In this document: positions 15,735 through 25,113 of the stretch, piece after piece | Numbering within the stretch: position 1 is the stretch's first letter | How the letters are laid out: every line of letters starts with the position of its first letter | Notes under the pieces: model-generated | What the model was told of the DNA's origin: nothing | The model's database searches: none | What the model saw: only the letters and a program-made list of their open reading frames with translations | Program-made: the position numbers and the translations under genes | DNA from: JAJPHW01 sp963771505 | Lineage (GTDB): Bacteria > Acidobacteriota > Terriglobia > Terriglobales > Acidobacteriaceae | DNA length: 64,000 bases | Direction: 5' to 3' | Assembly: GCA_963771505.1 (NCBI GenBank) | Contig: CAVYTO010000001.1 | Coordinates: 558,001 to 622,000, forward strand

Positions 15735-16985
15735 ATGCCCTCCGCCCCAATCCTTCTCACCTTCGAAGAAGCCCGTCACTGCGTTGAAGACCACGCCGCC
15801 GGAATTCGGCCACCGCAATCAGAACTTGTCGGCCTCTTGCAGGCAAATGGGCGCATCCTGGCTGAGCCGATCTCGGCGGACCGCGATCTACCCCCCTTCC
15901 CCCGCGCGGCCCGCGATGGATATGCCGTCCGCACCGCCGATCTGCGCGATCTTCCTGCGACGCTCACCCTAATCGGCGAAATCAAAGCCGGAGATGCAAG
16001 CGACCTCACCGTCAATCAAGGGGAAGCCGTGAGCATCATGACCGGCGCAGCATGTCCTTCAGGTGCGGACGCCGTGGTCATGGTCGAGTACACCGCGCAA
16101 GAAGGCGTTCGTGTACAGATCCAAAAAGCTGTGGCCGCTGGCGACAACATCGTTCCGCTGGGTGTCGAAGCGCGGGCTGAACAATTGCTGCTCGATACTG
16201 GCGCAAGACTCGACTACGCATCGATCGGGGTCGCGGCCACGGTCGGAAAATCTCGCTTGCTCGTTTACAGAAAGCCGAGTGTCGCGGTGCTGTCGACGGG
16301 CGATGAGATCGTGGATATTTCTGCATCACCTTCGCCTACCCAGATACGCAATTCCAACACTTATTCACTCGCCGCGCAGGTGATCGCCGCAGGCGGCGAA
16401 CCGGTTCTCTTGCCCATCGCGCCCGATGAAGAAAGCCGTCTGCGCGAGCTTGCCGCTGAAGGCTTGCAGGCGGATTTGCTTTTACTTGCCGGCGGAGTTT
16501 CCATGGGAAAGTACGATCTCGTGGAAAAAGTTCTGTCGGAGCTGAACGCCGAATTCTTCTTTACCGGAGCGAAAATCCAGCCGGGCAAGCCTGTCGTCTT
16601 TGGCCGCATTCCAATGCAGGCCGTCGCAGGCGAGGGCGCCCGCGCCATACGATACTTTTTCGGACTCCCCGGCAATCCTGTCTCCACGATGGTGACGTTT
16701 GATCTCTTCGTCAAACCTTTTATTGAAGCGCTGGCTGGATCAACCCCGCGGAATTTTCTCTACCTTCATGCCCGGCTAAAATCCAGCATGAAAGCGAAGC
16801 CGGGACTTACCCGGTTTCTGCCCGCTTCGCTCTCAGGAGAATTCGATCGCGCAACCGTCGAGCCGGTGGGATGGCAAGGATCCGGAGATATAGCAGCAGC
16901 AGCCCGTGCCAACTGCTATTTAGTCGTCGCGCGGGACTGCGAAAAGTTAGCCGCTGGCGATTGGGTTCCAGTCATTCCACGGTAG
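15735..16985 (+). CDS. moeA: Molybdopterin molybdenumtransferase
   Basis: A 416-residue enzyme that inserts molybdate into adenylylated molybdopterin in molybdenum cofactor synthesis. The N-terminal half contains FPRAARDGYAVRTADL (the substrate-pocket region) and the MoeA domain 2 beta barrel; the MoCF-type domain starts near SVAVLSTGDEIVD (about 185) and includes LLLLAGGVSMGKYDLV and the family signature FGLPGNPVSTMVTF. An alternative TTG start lies six bases upstream. No other moa/moe gene is next to it. Confidence 0.93.
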   Translation: MPSAPILLTFEEARHCVEDHAAGIRPPQSELVGLLQANGRILAEPISADRDLPPFPRAARDGYAVRTADLRDLPATLTLIGEIKAGDASDLTVNQGEAVSIMTGAACPSGADAVVMVEYTAQEGVRVQIQKAVAAGDNIVPLGVEARAEQLLLDTGARLDYASIGVAATVGKSRLLVYRKPSVAVLSTGDEIVDISASPSPTQIRNSNTYSLAAQVIAAGGEPVLLPIAPDEESRLRELAAEGLQADLLLLAGGVSMGKYDLVEKVLSELNAEFFFTGAKIQPGKPVVFGRIPMQAVAGEGARAIRYFFGLPGNPVSTMVTFDLFVKPFIEALAGSTPRNFLYLHARLKSSMKAKPGLTRFLPASLSGEFDRATVEPVGWQGSGDIAAAARANCYLVVARDCEKLAAGDWVPVIPR

Positions 16986-17012
16986 ACCTGGTGAGTTCGC
17001 CGGGCTGACAGG

Positions 17013-17612
17013 CTAGTGCGCCAGTTCTTGTTCGGCACCGGTAAATAGGTTCCGTAACGCGCGAATAATCCATCGCACCAGCAAGGCAGTGATGGCCACC
17101 ATTACGAGCGCCGCGGTAGCGGCAGCGTAGGGATGCCTTGTTGCAAACCAAGTGAGTGATATCGCCAGGGCATCTTCGCCTAGGCTCAATCCAATGTTTG
17201 AAAATGGCTCCGGTGATGGCGTAACGGCGGCCCGGGCAGCGGTCTTGCCTCCGTGGGCAGCCAAAGCGATCAGCCCTCCCGCAAGTGTTGCGGCGAGTTG
17301 CTCCATCGGTGAGAGCGCAGCTGTCGCGCGATAGGCCAGAAGCGCGGCCACCGGAACACGAATGAAAGTGTGCAGCGCGTTCCACAGCAAATCGAAGGCG
17401 GGAATCTTGTCACCGAAGAATTCAACCGCAAAAAGCACCGCACTTGCGGAGATGATGTACCAATTCGACAGCGGAGTCAGACCTGCTGGTAATTGCAGCG
17501 CGCCGAAATGGCCGAGCAGTCCGAGTGTCGCGGTGGTCGCGTAGAGATTCAATCCAGCCGCGAAGCTGATGGCCACGAGCAATGCGACAATTTCTGAAGT
17601 CGGCAAATGCAT
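17013..17612 (-). CDS. DUF4126 integral membrane protein
   Basis: A 199-residue hydrophobic protein with five or six predicted membrane helices and the DUF4126 features: an opening IVALLVAISFAAGLNLYATT, a middle FFGDKIPAFDLLWNALHTFI segment and AAHGGKTAARAAVTPSPEPF. The function of the family is unknown. Convergent with moeA and apparently monocistronic. Confidence 0.85.
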   Translation of the reverse strand: MHLPTSEIVALLVAISFAAGLNLYATTATLGLLGHFGALQLPAGLTPLSNWYIISASAVLFAVEFFGDKIPAFDLLWNALHTFIRVPVAALLAYRATAALSPMEQLAATLAGGLIALAAHGGKTAARAAVTPSPEPFSNIGLSLGEDALAISLTWFATRHPYAAATAALVMVAITALLVRWIIRALRNLFTGAEQELAH

Positions 17613-17674
17613 ACGTCAGGCAAAAGAAAAGGGCCACGTATCCGCGGCCCGGTCGATCAGATTTTACTGCTCGC

Positions 17675-17902
17675 TTAAAGCGTGGACTCGATCTCAAAGC
17701 CCCAGGCTTCAAGCAAAGTTTCAGGGATGTATTTCGAATTCTTGTTGCGGCGCGCCCACTCTCGTAGCCGCGTCGACCGCAAATATTGGTCAGGGGAAAG
17801 TTTGTACTCTTTCACTACCTGTTCGAACTCGGTAACGGTCGGCACGATCGGGCCGATAGGTTCCGGCTTGCCCCAATTAGGATTTCCACGTCTCTTCGCC
17901 AT
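17675..17902 (-). CDS. Small conserved-type hypothetical protein
   Basis: A 75-residue basic protein beginning MAKRRGNPNWGKPEPIGP, followed by a predicted helical part (VTEFEQVVKEYKL) and RLREWARRNKNSKYIPETLL. The composition is protein-like and the ATG and stop are clear. I do not recognise a domain; a small nucleic-acid-binding protein is possible given the basic start. It stands alone between DUF4126 and the sulfur amino-acid genes. Confidence 0.65.
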   Translation of the reverse strand: MAKRRGNPNWGKPEPIGPIVPTVTEFEQVVKEYKLSPDQYLRSTRLREWARRNKNSKYIPETLLEAWGFEIESTL

Positions 17903-18044
17903 TGCTAATTCATACCTCGAATGTGTAGTTGAACTCTGCCCCGCTAACTTTTAGATTCGACAAACTGAGCTTTGATTCAGTTGAATGTAAGACAATGAAT
18001 CTACAGAACTTCAGTGTCAAGGTCAATCCTGCTGGGTTAGGAAA

Positions 18045-19208
18045 TTAGATCGCCGCAAGCGCCAGGTCCAAATCCTTCACGATGTCCTCAACATTCTCGA
18101 TGCCGACGGAAATGCGCACTAGGCCGTCCGTCAAGCCGATGGCTTTTCGTCCAGCAGCGCCGAGCGCGGCGTGAGTCATGGTCGCGGGATGGGAAATTAG
18201 CGTCTCGACGCCGCCCAGCGACTCCGCAAGCGAGCAAAGCTTCACGCGCTTGAGCAACTTTTTCGCGTTGGTCAGCGATCCGGTTTCAAATGAGATCATC
18301 GAGCCGAAGCCGGTCATTTGGCGCTTTGCCAAGTCGTGTTGCGGATGGGCGCGAAGTCCCGGATAAAACACTTTCTTCACCTTCTTGTGGCGGGAAAGAA
18401 ATTCCGCGACAAAGCGTCCACTACGGTCATGTTGCTGCATGCGCACCGCAAGGGTCTTTACTCCGCGCAGAATCAGCCAGCATTCAAACGGCGAAAGGAT
18501 CGCCCCGGCGGCTTTCTGAACGAAAGCCAACTGCTCGACCTGCGACGCCTTAGTGCAAATGACCGCCCCGCCGATGCCGTCACTGTGCCCGTTCAAGAAT
18601 TTCGTGGTTGAGTGGATGACCATGTCCGCGCCTAATGCAATCGGCTGCTGGAAATAGGGCGACATAAAGGTGTTGTCGACGACCAGTTCAATTTTGTGTT
18701 CCCGGCAGATCGCGGAAATTGCCCGCAAATCGCACAACGTCATCAGTGGATTGGTGGGGGTTTCCACATAAACCATGCGCGTTTTCGGGGTAAGTGCCCG
18801 CTCAACATTTTTCGCGCTCGATGTATCCACATAGGTGAACCCGAAGCCATATCCGGCTAGCACCTGGTTAAAGAGTCGCGGAACGCCGCCGTAGAGGTCG
18901 TTTCCGGCGACGACATGATCGCCCGACTTGAACATGGTGCAGAGCGCGTTGACGGCCGCCATGCCGCTGGAGAACACCTTTGCCCCAATGCCGCCTTCGA
19001 GCGCCGCCAGGTTCGCTTCAAGCCGGTCTCGCGTGGGGTTCGAGACGCGCGCGTATTCGTAGCCTTTGTTCTTGCCAAGTTCCTGCTGCAAATAAGTTGA
19101 AGTAGGGTAAATTGGCGGCGCTACCGCGCCAGTTTCGACGTCGGCTTCCTGACCCACATGAATGGCGCGGGTAGCAAAGCCGGGCAGGTACGATGTATTT
19201 TTTTTCAT
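18045..19208 (-). CDS. Cystathionine gamma-synthase/lyase family PLP enzyme
   Basis: A 387-residue PLP enzyme of the Cys/Met metabolism family. The PLP lysine is in HSTTKFLNGHSDGIGGAV (about 200); the tyrosine/arginine-rich N-terminal YEYARVSNPTRDRLE and the terminal ETLISHPATMTHAALG are family signatures. It could form cystathionine from activated homoserine (MetB) or cleave cystathionine to cysteine (gamma-lyase). It lies 33 bases after the cysteine synthase-type gene on the same strand, an arrangement like the mccA-mccB reverse transsulfuration pair, so a lyase role is plausible but sequence alone does not decide. Confidence 0.88.
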   Translation of the reverse strand: MKKNTSYLPGFATRAIHVGQEADVETGAVAPPIYPTSTYLQQELGKNKGYEYARVSNPTRDRLEANLAALEGGIGAKVFSSGMAAVNALCTMFKSGDHVVAGNDLYGGVPRLFNQVLAGYGFGFTYVDTSSAKNVERALTPKTRMVYVETPTNPLMTLCDLRAISAICREHKIELVVDNTFMSPYFQQPIALGADMVIHSTTKFLNGHSDGIGGAVICTKASQVEQLAFVQKAAGAILSPFECWLILRGVKTLAVRMQQHDRSGRFVAEFLSRHKKVKKVFYPGLRAHPQHDLAKRQMTGFGSMISFETGSLTNAKKLLKRVKLCSLAESLGGVETLISHPATMTHAALGAAGRKAIGLTDGLVRISVGIENVEDIVKDLDLALAAI

Positions 19209-19241
19209 GATTTGTGACGATCTTTACGCAGGATAGAGAAG

Positions 19242-20198
19242 CTAAATTCCGCCTTCAAAAATCTTTTTCGAGAGATACCGTTCAGCCGAGTCGGGAATGA
19301 TGGTCAGCACACGCTTGCCGGTACCTAATTTGCGGGCGATTGTCAGGGATGCAAACACGTTCGCTCCCGCGCTGGAACCGCCCAGAACGCCTTCCCGCGC
19401 CGCGAGATCTTTTACCATCCCGAAGGCGTCGTCGTCGTTCACCATAATCACTTCGTCGCAAACAGATGGGTCGAAGTTCCGCGGAATAAAACTTGCTCCG
19501 ATGCCTTCCACCTTGTGCGGGCCCGGCGCTCCACCCCCGAGCACAGAACCTTGCGTTTCCACCGCGTAGGCCAGCACCCCCGGAATGTGCTGTTTCAGAT
19601 AACGGGCAACGCCGGTAAAGGTGCCAGCAGTTCCTGATCCGATTACGACGGCGTCAATCCGTCCGCCCATCTGGTCGAACATTTCGCGAGCGGTGGTTTC
19701 GTAGTGATAATCGGGGTTGGCGGAATTTTCGAATTGCGCGGCCATGAAAGAATTCGGAGTGGCTGCCGCGAGGACCTTTGCCTGATTGATTGCGCCAAGC
19801 ATTCCCTCATCTTCGGGTGTCCGAACGACCTCCGCGCCGAGGGCCCGCATGATCATCACTTTTTCTTCCGAAAATTTCTCAGGAACAAACAGCGCAACTT
19901 TGTACCCGCGATTTACGCCGATCAGGGCAAGGCCAATGCCGGTGTTTCCTGCTGTGGCTTCAATGATGGTGCCGCCCGGGCGCAACCGCCCAGTGCTTTC
20001 GGCATTGCGGATCATTCCGATGGCGGCGCGGTCTTTCACGCTTCCGCCCGGATTCAGGTATTCGAGTTTGGCGAAAACATCCGCAGAGCCGGCGGGAACC
20101 AGCCGTTTGAGCTGGAGAATTGGAGTTTCCCCCACCAATTGCGTGATGTCATCCACCACGCGCAGCCGGGTATCCGCGATTGTGTTCGAAATCACCAT
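19242..20198 (-). CDS. Cysteine synthase / cystathionine beta-synthase-like PLP enzyme
   Basis: A 318-residue fold-type II PLP enzyme. K55 in LNPGGSVKDRAAIGMI is the Schiff-base lysine; the substrate loop EATAGNTGIGLAL and the phosphate-binding GSGTAGTFTG are present, and GVLGGSSAGANVFAS is typical. It has no C-terminal CBS domains, so it is of CysK/CysM/MccA length. It makes cysteine from O-acetylserine and sulfide, or cystathionine from serine and homocysteine. It is first in a two-gene operon with the cystathionine lyase-type enzyme. Confidence 0.9.
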   Translation of the reverse strand: MVISNTIADTRLRVVDDITQLVGETPILQLKRLVPAGSADVFAKLEYLNPGGSVKDRAAIGMIRNAESTGRLRPGGTIIEATAGNTGIGLALIGVNRGYKVALFVPEKFSEEKVMIMRALGAEVVRTPEDEGMLGAINQAKVLAAATPNSFMAAQFENSANPDYHYETTAREMFDQMGGRIDAVVIGSGTAGTFTGVARYLKQHIPGVLAYAVETQGSVLGGGAPGPHKVEGIGASFIPRNFDPSVCDEVIMVNDDDAFGMVKDLAAREGVLGGSSAGANVFASLTIARKLGTGKRVLTIIPDSAERYLSKKIFEGGI

Positions 20199-20265
20199 AC
20201 AGAGTACGAAAGGGATACAGCTACGGTCAATTGGGGAGGGCCTGCCCTTGCTGCAGCTGCTGTTT

Positions 20266-21519
20266 CTATTCTACACAGCTCGCAACCCGCTCCGGAGCCC
20301 GGGCACGAACTGGCCAGATTGCGCTGAGAAACGCGACGGCGTAGACCATGCCGATGATGCAAAATCCTGCCGGAAGGTTATATTGCGCAACGACAGCCAC
20401 CAGGAGCGCGAGCACGATCTGCAATAGAGTTCCGGCAAAATAAAAAGTGTTCTGCACCCGTCCCATGAAGTGTTTCGGCACTTGTTCCATCAAGGTTGTG
20501 TTCATGGCTACGCTGCTGACGCCCCGGCTCGATCCCATTAGGGCGAACACTGAGACGGCAATTGCCAGACCCGGCGAAAATGGAGCGAGGCTCATGCAGA
20601 TGGCGAGAATTCCCATGGAAATCGCAATCGTGCGCCGCGCGCCCAACGCGGCGATGAATGCCGGCGCATAGATGGCGCTAAGAAAAGCTCCACTGCCCCA
20701 ACCAGCATTCAGCCATCCATAACCCACCGCGCCGGCGTGGAGAATCTTGTCACTCAAAGGAGCAATCACAACTGTGCCGGTCATCATGGCGCCGAGAAAC
20801 AATGCCCAGCTGATTCCGATAAACACAACCTGACGATTGCCTTTCAGAAATTGCAGGCCTTCCACCATCTCACGGCCAAACTTCGCCACCGCGCTTTCGG
20901 CGGCCACGATGTCCGTACGAATCTCTTCGGGACGAGGTACAACGTGTCGTCCTCGGCGTACCGCAAAGTAGCAGAGGAAAGAAAGCAGGTAAGTTGAAAA
21001 ATCAATCAGCAAAACACCGCCCAGGCCGATGCGGTTGTAAACGAAGCCGACAATCGACCCGGCAATAAGCCAGCCGCCTTGCACTCCGGCCAGCAGAAAT
21101 GTGTTGGCGTGAACAAAGTCTTCGCCCGGAGTCAGTTCCTGAATCAGCGCAGTAATCGTGGGCCAGAACATCCAGAAGCCCGCCGCCACCAGCATGTTCA
21201 TGAGATAAAGCTCCCAGATTTGCGCTTTGCCCATGAAAGCGAGCACCGCAACCACGAGAATGACGACCGCTCTCGATATATCGAGCATCATCACCAGACG
21301 ACGCCGGTCTTCGCGGTCAATGATCACTCCGGTGAACGGCAGCATCAGCACCGCCGGGATTGTGGCCACCACGGCAAACTTCCCCAGAGCCATTTCGGAA
21401 TGAGTTTTCTGGAGAATGAACCAGGCGACTCCGGCCGCGTTCATTCCGCTGCCCAGCATGGAGATCAAGTTTGCGGCAAAGATGTACCGCAACGCGGGCT
21501 TTTGCAGAATGGATCGCAT
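20266..21519 (-). CDS. MFS transporter (MFS_3/EntS-like)
   Basis: A 417-residue carrier with about 12 membrane helices. The MFS loop 2-3 motif is recognisable in FTGVIIDREDRRRLVMMLDI and the later repeat around RTIAISMGIL. The closest type is the group containing EntS and other small-molecule exporters (RYIFAANLISMLGSGMNAAGVAW at the start). The substrate cannot be read from sequence. It is followed closely by the cysteine synthase-type gene on the same strand (67 bases). Confidence 0.85.
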   Translation of the reverse strand: MRSILQKPALRYIFAANLISMLGSGMNAAGVAWFILQKTHSEMALGKFAVVATIPAVLMLPFTGVIIDREDRRRLVMMLDISRAVVILVVAVLAFMGKAQIWELYLMNMLVAAGFWMFWPTITALIQELTPGEDFVHANTFLLAGVQGGWLIAGSIVGFVYNRIGLGGVLLIDFSTYLLSFLCYFAVRRGRHVVPRPEEIRTDIVAAESAVAKFGREMVEGLQFLKGNRQVVFIGISWALFLGAMMTGTVVIAPLSDKILHAGAVGYGWLNAGWGSGAFLSAIYAPAFIAALGARRTIAISMGILAICMSLAPFSPGLAIAVSVFALMGSSRGVSSVAMNTTLMEQVPKHFMGRVQNTFYFAGTLLQIVLALLVAVVAQYNLPAGFCIIGMVYAVAFLSAIWPVRARAPERVASCVE

Positions 21520-21583
21520 CGATCGCTTTCGTTGGCATCAGGCGCCCGCAGCGGTTGCCACGAGCGGCGGGTTGGTTGGTGAA

Positions 21584-23254
21584 CTATTGCTGGCTTGCGA
21601 TTCGTGCTTTTTCGAACTCGTCGCCTTTTTCCCACTCGACCATTTTTGTTTGTTCGGCGGCGGCCCATCCTAATGCAAAGCCGAAGCGGGCCATCGCAGC
21701 GTCGGCGGTGAAATTCATCTCCGGATGATATTCATCGGACGGTTGATGGTAGCGGTGCTCGGTATAATCCGCAGCCTGCTTCATCCCCCAGTCGAGGTCG
21801 TGGCCTTTGTATTTCATCCCTTCATTCACCGAGAAGGATGGAATTCCTACCCGGGCCAGGCTGAAGTGATCGGAACGGTAGTAGTGGCCGGCTTCAGGGC
21901 GCGAGTCAGGACGAATGGCAAGGCGGAAATCCTGCGCCAGCGCTTCGACTGTCGGATAAAAATTGGTCCGCTCCGCGCCGGAAACTTCAACTTCTTCAGG
22001 CTCCCCGAGCGGCGGCAAATCGTCGAAGTTCAAGTCCAAAGCTATTTTGCTTGCCGGAATCGGCGGATGCTTTCCCAGGTATTCCGAGCCGAGCAAGCCT
22101 TGTTCTTCTGCCGTCACGGACGCAAACAAGATCGACCGCCGCGGCTTCTGCGCGGCCTCGCTGAACACTCGCGCCAGTTCGATCACTATGCCGCAGCCGG
22201 TGGCGTTGTCATCTGCGCCGTTATAGATGTTGTCGCCCGGCATTTCAGGGCGGATGCCCAGGTGATCGTAGTGGGCCGTGTACATGACAGCTTCATTCTT
22301 TAGCGGTGAATCGGATCCCGGCAAAATGCCAAGCACGTTATTCGATGTGAACGGTCGCACCTTGCTCACCATGTGAGCTTTTAGACTGACCGGCAACGCG
22401 ACCGGATGAAAATCCTTTGAGCGGGCATCCTGCATCATTTTGTCGATGCTCAAACCTGAGTCTTCCGCGATTTGCCTGGCTACATCGAGTTGAATCCACG
22501 CCGCGGCTTGAAGTTTTGGCGAGTCGTCAAGTTGGAGAAAAGACTTTTCCCCCGAATTGGAATTGCGCACCACTTCCCACGGATAGCTCGCCATCTCGGT
22601 CTTATGGATCAGGATCGCGCCGACTGCTCCTTTGCGCGCAGCTTCCTCATACTTATAGGTCCATCGGCCGTAATAGGTCAGAGCTTTGCCCTTGAAAAAC
22701 TTCGGATCTTCGGATGGTGGCTCGTTCACCAGCATCAACAGGACTTTGCCTTTGACGTCGACACCCTTGTAGTCGTCCCACTGATATTCCGGAGCTTCAA
22801 TGCCATAACCCACATAAACAATTGGCGCATCGATCGACGAGTCCGGCTTTTGGGTCTCGTTATAGGCCACGTACTGGTCCAGCGGCTTCAGGTCGGTCGA
22901 GCCCTTCGCCGAGACGATTGAGAAAGTTGTGGCGTCCTCCGGGGCGATGCCGACCATGGGCACCTTCTGCAAATAGCCGCCGTTGTCTCCGGCGGGCTTC
23001 AGTCCATAAAGCGCGAACTGGGTCGCGATGTATTCGGCGGCAATATCGCCGCCGCGCTGGCCGGTCCCGCGGCCCTCAAGCAGGTCGTGCGACAGAAACC
23101 GCACATGTGCCCGGATATTTTCCGGATTCACTTTTTGCATCGCCGCAAACGCGGGGCCGGAAAGTCGCGCCCCGGCGGCTGCGTGAGGCGTGCGCTGCTG
23201 CGCAACCGAGAAGACAGAAAGCAGACAGAACACAAAAATGGCGTGACGACGCAT
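21584..23254 (-). CDS. Secreted M28-family aminopeptidase with PA domain
   Basis: A 556-residue protein with a signal peptide (about 1-19, ending VAQQ), a protease-associated domain (about 135-270) and an M28 zinc peptidase core. Ligand regions are seen in YTAHYDHLG (about 329-337), NGADDNATGCGIVIEL (about 350), TAEEQGLLGSEYLG (about 383) and the last histidine region near YRSDHFSLARVGIP. Unlike the first M28 protein at 1376-2794 it has a longer PA insert and a C-terminal extension. Likely periplasmic peptide degradation. Confidence 0.9.
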   Translation of the reverse strand: MRRHAIFVFCLLSVFSVAQQRTPHAAAGARLSGPAFAAMQKVNPENIRAHVRFLSHDLLEGRGTGQRGGDIAAEYIATQFALYGLKPAGDNGGYLQKVPMVGIAPEDATTFSIVSAKGSTDLKPLDQYVAYNETQKPDSSIDAPIVYVGYGIEAPEYQWDDYKGVDVKGKVLLMLVNEPPSEDPKFFKGKALTYYGRWTYKYEEAARKGAVGAILIHKTEMASYPWEVVRNSNSGEKSFLQLDDSPKLQAAAWIQLDVARQIAEDSGLSIDKMMQDARSKDFHPVALPVSLKAHMVSKVRPFTSNNVLGILPGSDSPLKNEAVMYTAHYDHLGIRPEMPGDNIYNGADDNATGCGIVIELARVFSEAAQKPRRSILFASVTAEEQGLLGSEYLGKHPPIPASKIALDLNFDDLPPLGEPEEVEVSGAERTNFYPTVEALAQDFRLAIRPDSRPEAGHYYRSDHFSLARVGIPSFSVNEGMKYKGHDLDWGMKQAADYTEHRYHQPSDEYHPEMNFTADAAMARFGFALGWAAAEQTKMVEWEKGDEFEKARIASQQ

Positions 23255-23366
23255 GGATGCAGACTCCTGACGATGTCGGACCGGAATTAACTATTGTAAG
23301 GGAAACAAACGTCCGCGCAGAAACGGAAGGCCGAGAGTGGCCGGGTTTTTAATTACGACAGCTTCG

Positions 23367-23386
23367 TAGCCCGCGACCGCGGGCTA
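23367..23386. repeat. Inverted repeat between the redoxin and M28 genes
   Basis: TAGCCCGC/GCGGGCTA with a four-base loop (23367-23386). No T-run follows on either strand, so it is not a standard terminator; it could be a repeat remnant or a 3'-end stabilising hairpin for the redoxin transcript or for readthrough from the M28 gene. Confidence 0.5.
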
Positions 23387-23398
23387 GTTTCTGGACCC

Positions 23399-23893
23399 TC
23401 AACCGGCCCGGAAATCTGCCACCTTCTCGTCTGGCCGAAATAGCGGGACAGCAGCCGCAGCACCCGTGTCTGTAGTCTTGCGGTAAATTTCCTGAACTTC
23501 GGCCTTGGCCCAGCCCACGCTGGACACTTCAACCTTGCCGTCCTCTGAAATCAGGAAAAGCGATGGAACATTGGTGAGCCCGTAGGAATTGGAAACCGGG
23601 AACGTTTTCGTATCGTCCATCAAGACGGGAAACGTCACCCCGAACTGTTCGATGAATTGCGCGGTGTCTTTTACGTCGTTTTGCGAAACGCCGACGATTG
23701 TAACTCGTTTATCGGAAGCTTTGTAGACTCGCTCGAGATAGGGGAACGCGAACTGGCAGACCGGGCAGGATACCTTGAAAAAGGCCAGCAGCACCGGTCC
23801 CATCTTCAGCGCATCGCGCAGCACAAACGGTTTGCCGTCGAGCGTGTTCAGAGAAAAGTCGGGAGCGATGCTTCCGGTTGCAAGAGCCGCCAT
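23399..23893 (-). CDS. Thioredoxin-fold redoxin (AhpC/TSA or TlpA-like)
   Basis: The ATG at 23893, with GGAGG seven bases upstream, gives 164 residues. The family opening APDFSLNTLDGKPFVLRDAL is followed by FFKVSCPVCQFAFPYLERVY with a CPVC redox pair (C43, C46), then VGVSQNDVKD and the cis-Pro segment NVPSLFLISEDG. Such proteins reduce disulfides or peroxides. There is no signal peptide, so it should act in the cytoplasm. A start 12 codons earlier is possible but has a poorer ribosome site. Confidence 0.87.
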   Translation of the reverse strand: MAALATGSIAPDFSLNTLDGKPFVLRDALKMGPVLLAFFKVSCPVCQFAFPYLERVYKASDKRVTIVGVSQNDVKDTAQFIEQFGVTFPVLMDDTKTFPVSNSYGLTNVPSLFLISEDGKVEVSSVGWAKAEVQEIYRKTTDTGAAAAVPLFRPDEKVADFRAG

Positions 23894-23975
23894 GTTACGT
23901 CCTCCGAAGAAATTACGCAGCCAAGTCATGAAATGCGGCCTTCACTCATTTTAGCCCACGCACACAAACGTGTGT

Positions 23976-24968
23976 CTAAGCCATGATGGCGGCGGACTTG
24001 AGGATTTTTTGCGCCAGACCAGTCAATGGAATCGTGGAAAGTTTCGACGCCGAGATCCATTTTCCTGACGAAGTCGGAACCGCCGATCCCTTGACCACTC
24101 GCACCGTGAAGTCGGTTACGGTAATGGAATGCTTGAGAGTCAAAATTTCAGCACTTTCATTTCTATCGTTCTCTAGCGAACATTCCGGCAGTTCCCACAT
24201 TCCCGGCATCAGCGATGCGCTCGGCGACCTCCGAACAAGAAAGACCTTGCCGCGATCGCATGTCAACGTATAAGCAATTTCGCGCTTCCGTTGCGATGGC
24301 TTCTTGGCTTTAGGTGGAAGTTCACCTCGAGCAGAACAGAGAGAAGAGATCGGGCATACCAGGCAGAGCGGCTGGCGTGGAACGCAAACGGTTGCGCCCA
24401 ACTCCATCATCGCCTGGTTCCAATCGCCCGGACGCTTGGCGCTCAGCAAATCTCGGGCGGCTTGCCGGGCCGCCGTTGCAGACAACCTTGTTCCCGCCAC
24501 ACGCTCGACTACGCGTTCGACATTGCCATCGAGGGCGGCTACCGGTTTGCCAAAACAAATGCTGGCGATGGCTGCCGCAGTGTATCGGCCAACGCCGGAA
24601 AGTTCCTGCCAGCCTTCTACGCTGGAAGGGAAAATGCCGCCATGTTCATTCACAATTTGCTTTGACGCCGCATGCAACATTTTCGCGCGGCGGTAATAGC
24701 CGAGACCGCTCCACGCGGCTAAGACCGAGGGTTCGCGGGCGGCAGCCAGAGCTTGGACGGTGGGAAATTTAAGCAGGAATGCTTTGTAGTGCGAAATGAC
24801 CGCAGCAACCCGGGTTTGCTGCAGCATGATTTCTGATACCCAGACCCGATAAGGATCACGGTTTTCGCGCCAGGGCAGAGCACGTCGATTTTTGTCATAC
24901 CAGGTGAGCAACCGCCGGCGAAATGCGGCATCGGGAATGCGGTTTTTTTGCACGTCCAGCGCTGCCAT
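23976..24968 (-). CDS. mutY: A/G-specific adenine DNA glycosylase
   Basis: A 330-residue base-excision repair enzyme that removes adenine opposite 8-oxoguanine. Seen: LPWRENRDPYRVWVSEIMLQ with catalytic Glu46, the helix-hairpin-helix LSGVGRYTAAAI with Asp147 downstream (AALDGNVERV), the 4Fe-4S cluster motif C-x6-C-x2-C-x5-C (CVPRQPLCLVCPISSLC) near 200-216, and a C-terminal NUDIX-like domain (about 235-325). The C-terminal domain is a little short but complete. Confidence 0.94.
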   Translation of the reverse strand: MAALDVQKNRIPDAAFRRRLLTWYDKNRRALPWRENRDPYRVWVSEIMLQQTRVAAVISHYKAFLLKFPTVQALAAAREPSVLAAWSGLGYYRRAKMLHAASKQIVNEHGGIFPSSVEGWQELSGVGRYTAAAIASICFGKPVAALDGNVERVVERVAGTRLSATAARQAARDLLSAKRPGDWNQAMMELGATVCVPRQPLCLVCPISSLCSARGELPPKAKKPSQRKREIAYTLTCDRGKVFLVRRSPSASLMPGMWELPECSLENDRNESAEILTLKHSITVTDFTVRVVKGSAVPTSSGKWISASKLSTIPLTGLAQKILKSAAIMA

Positions 24969-25113
24969 CCATGGCCCTGAGGGTTTATCATAAAGGGATA
25001 AGCCCCAGGCAGTATTGCGTGGATTCCTTCAACCTAAACCAAATCAACGCATGTGGTTTCTTAGTCAGTTCAATTCTTTAATTCATCTCGGCACTTGTAA
25101 GGAGCATTCCAGA

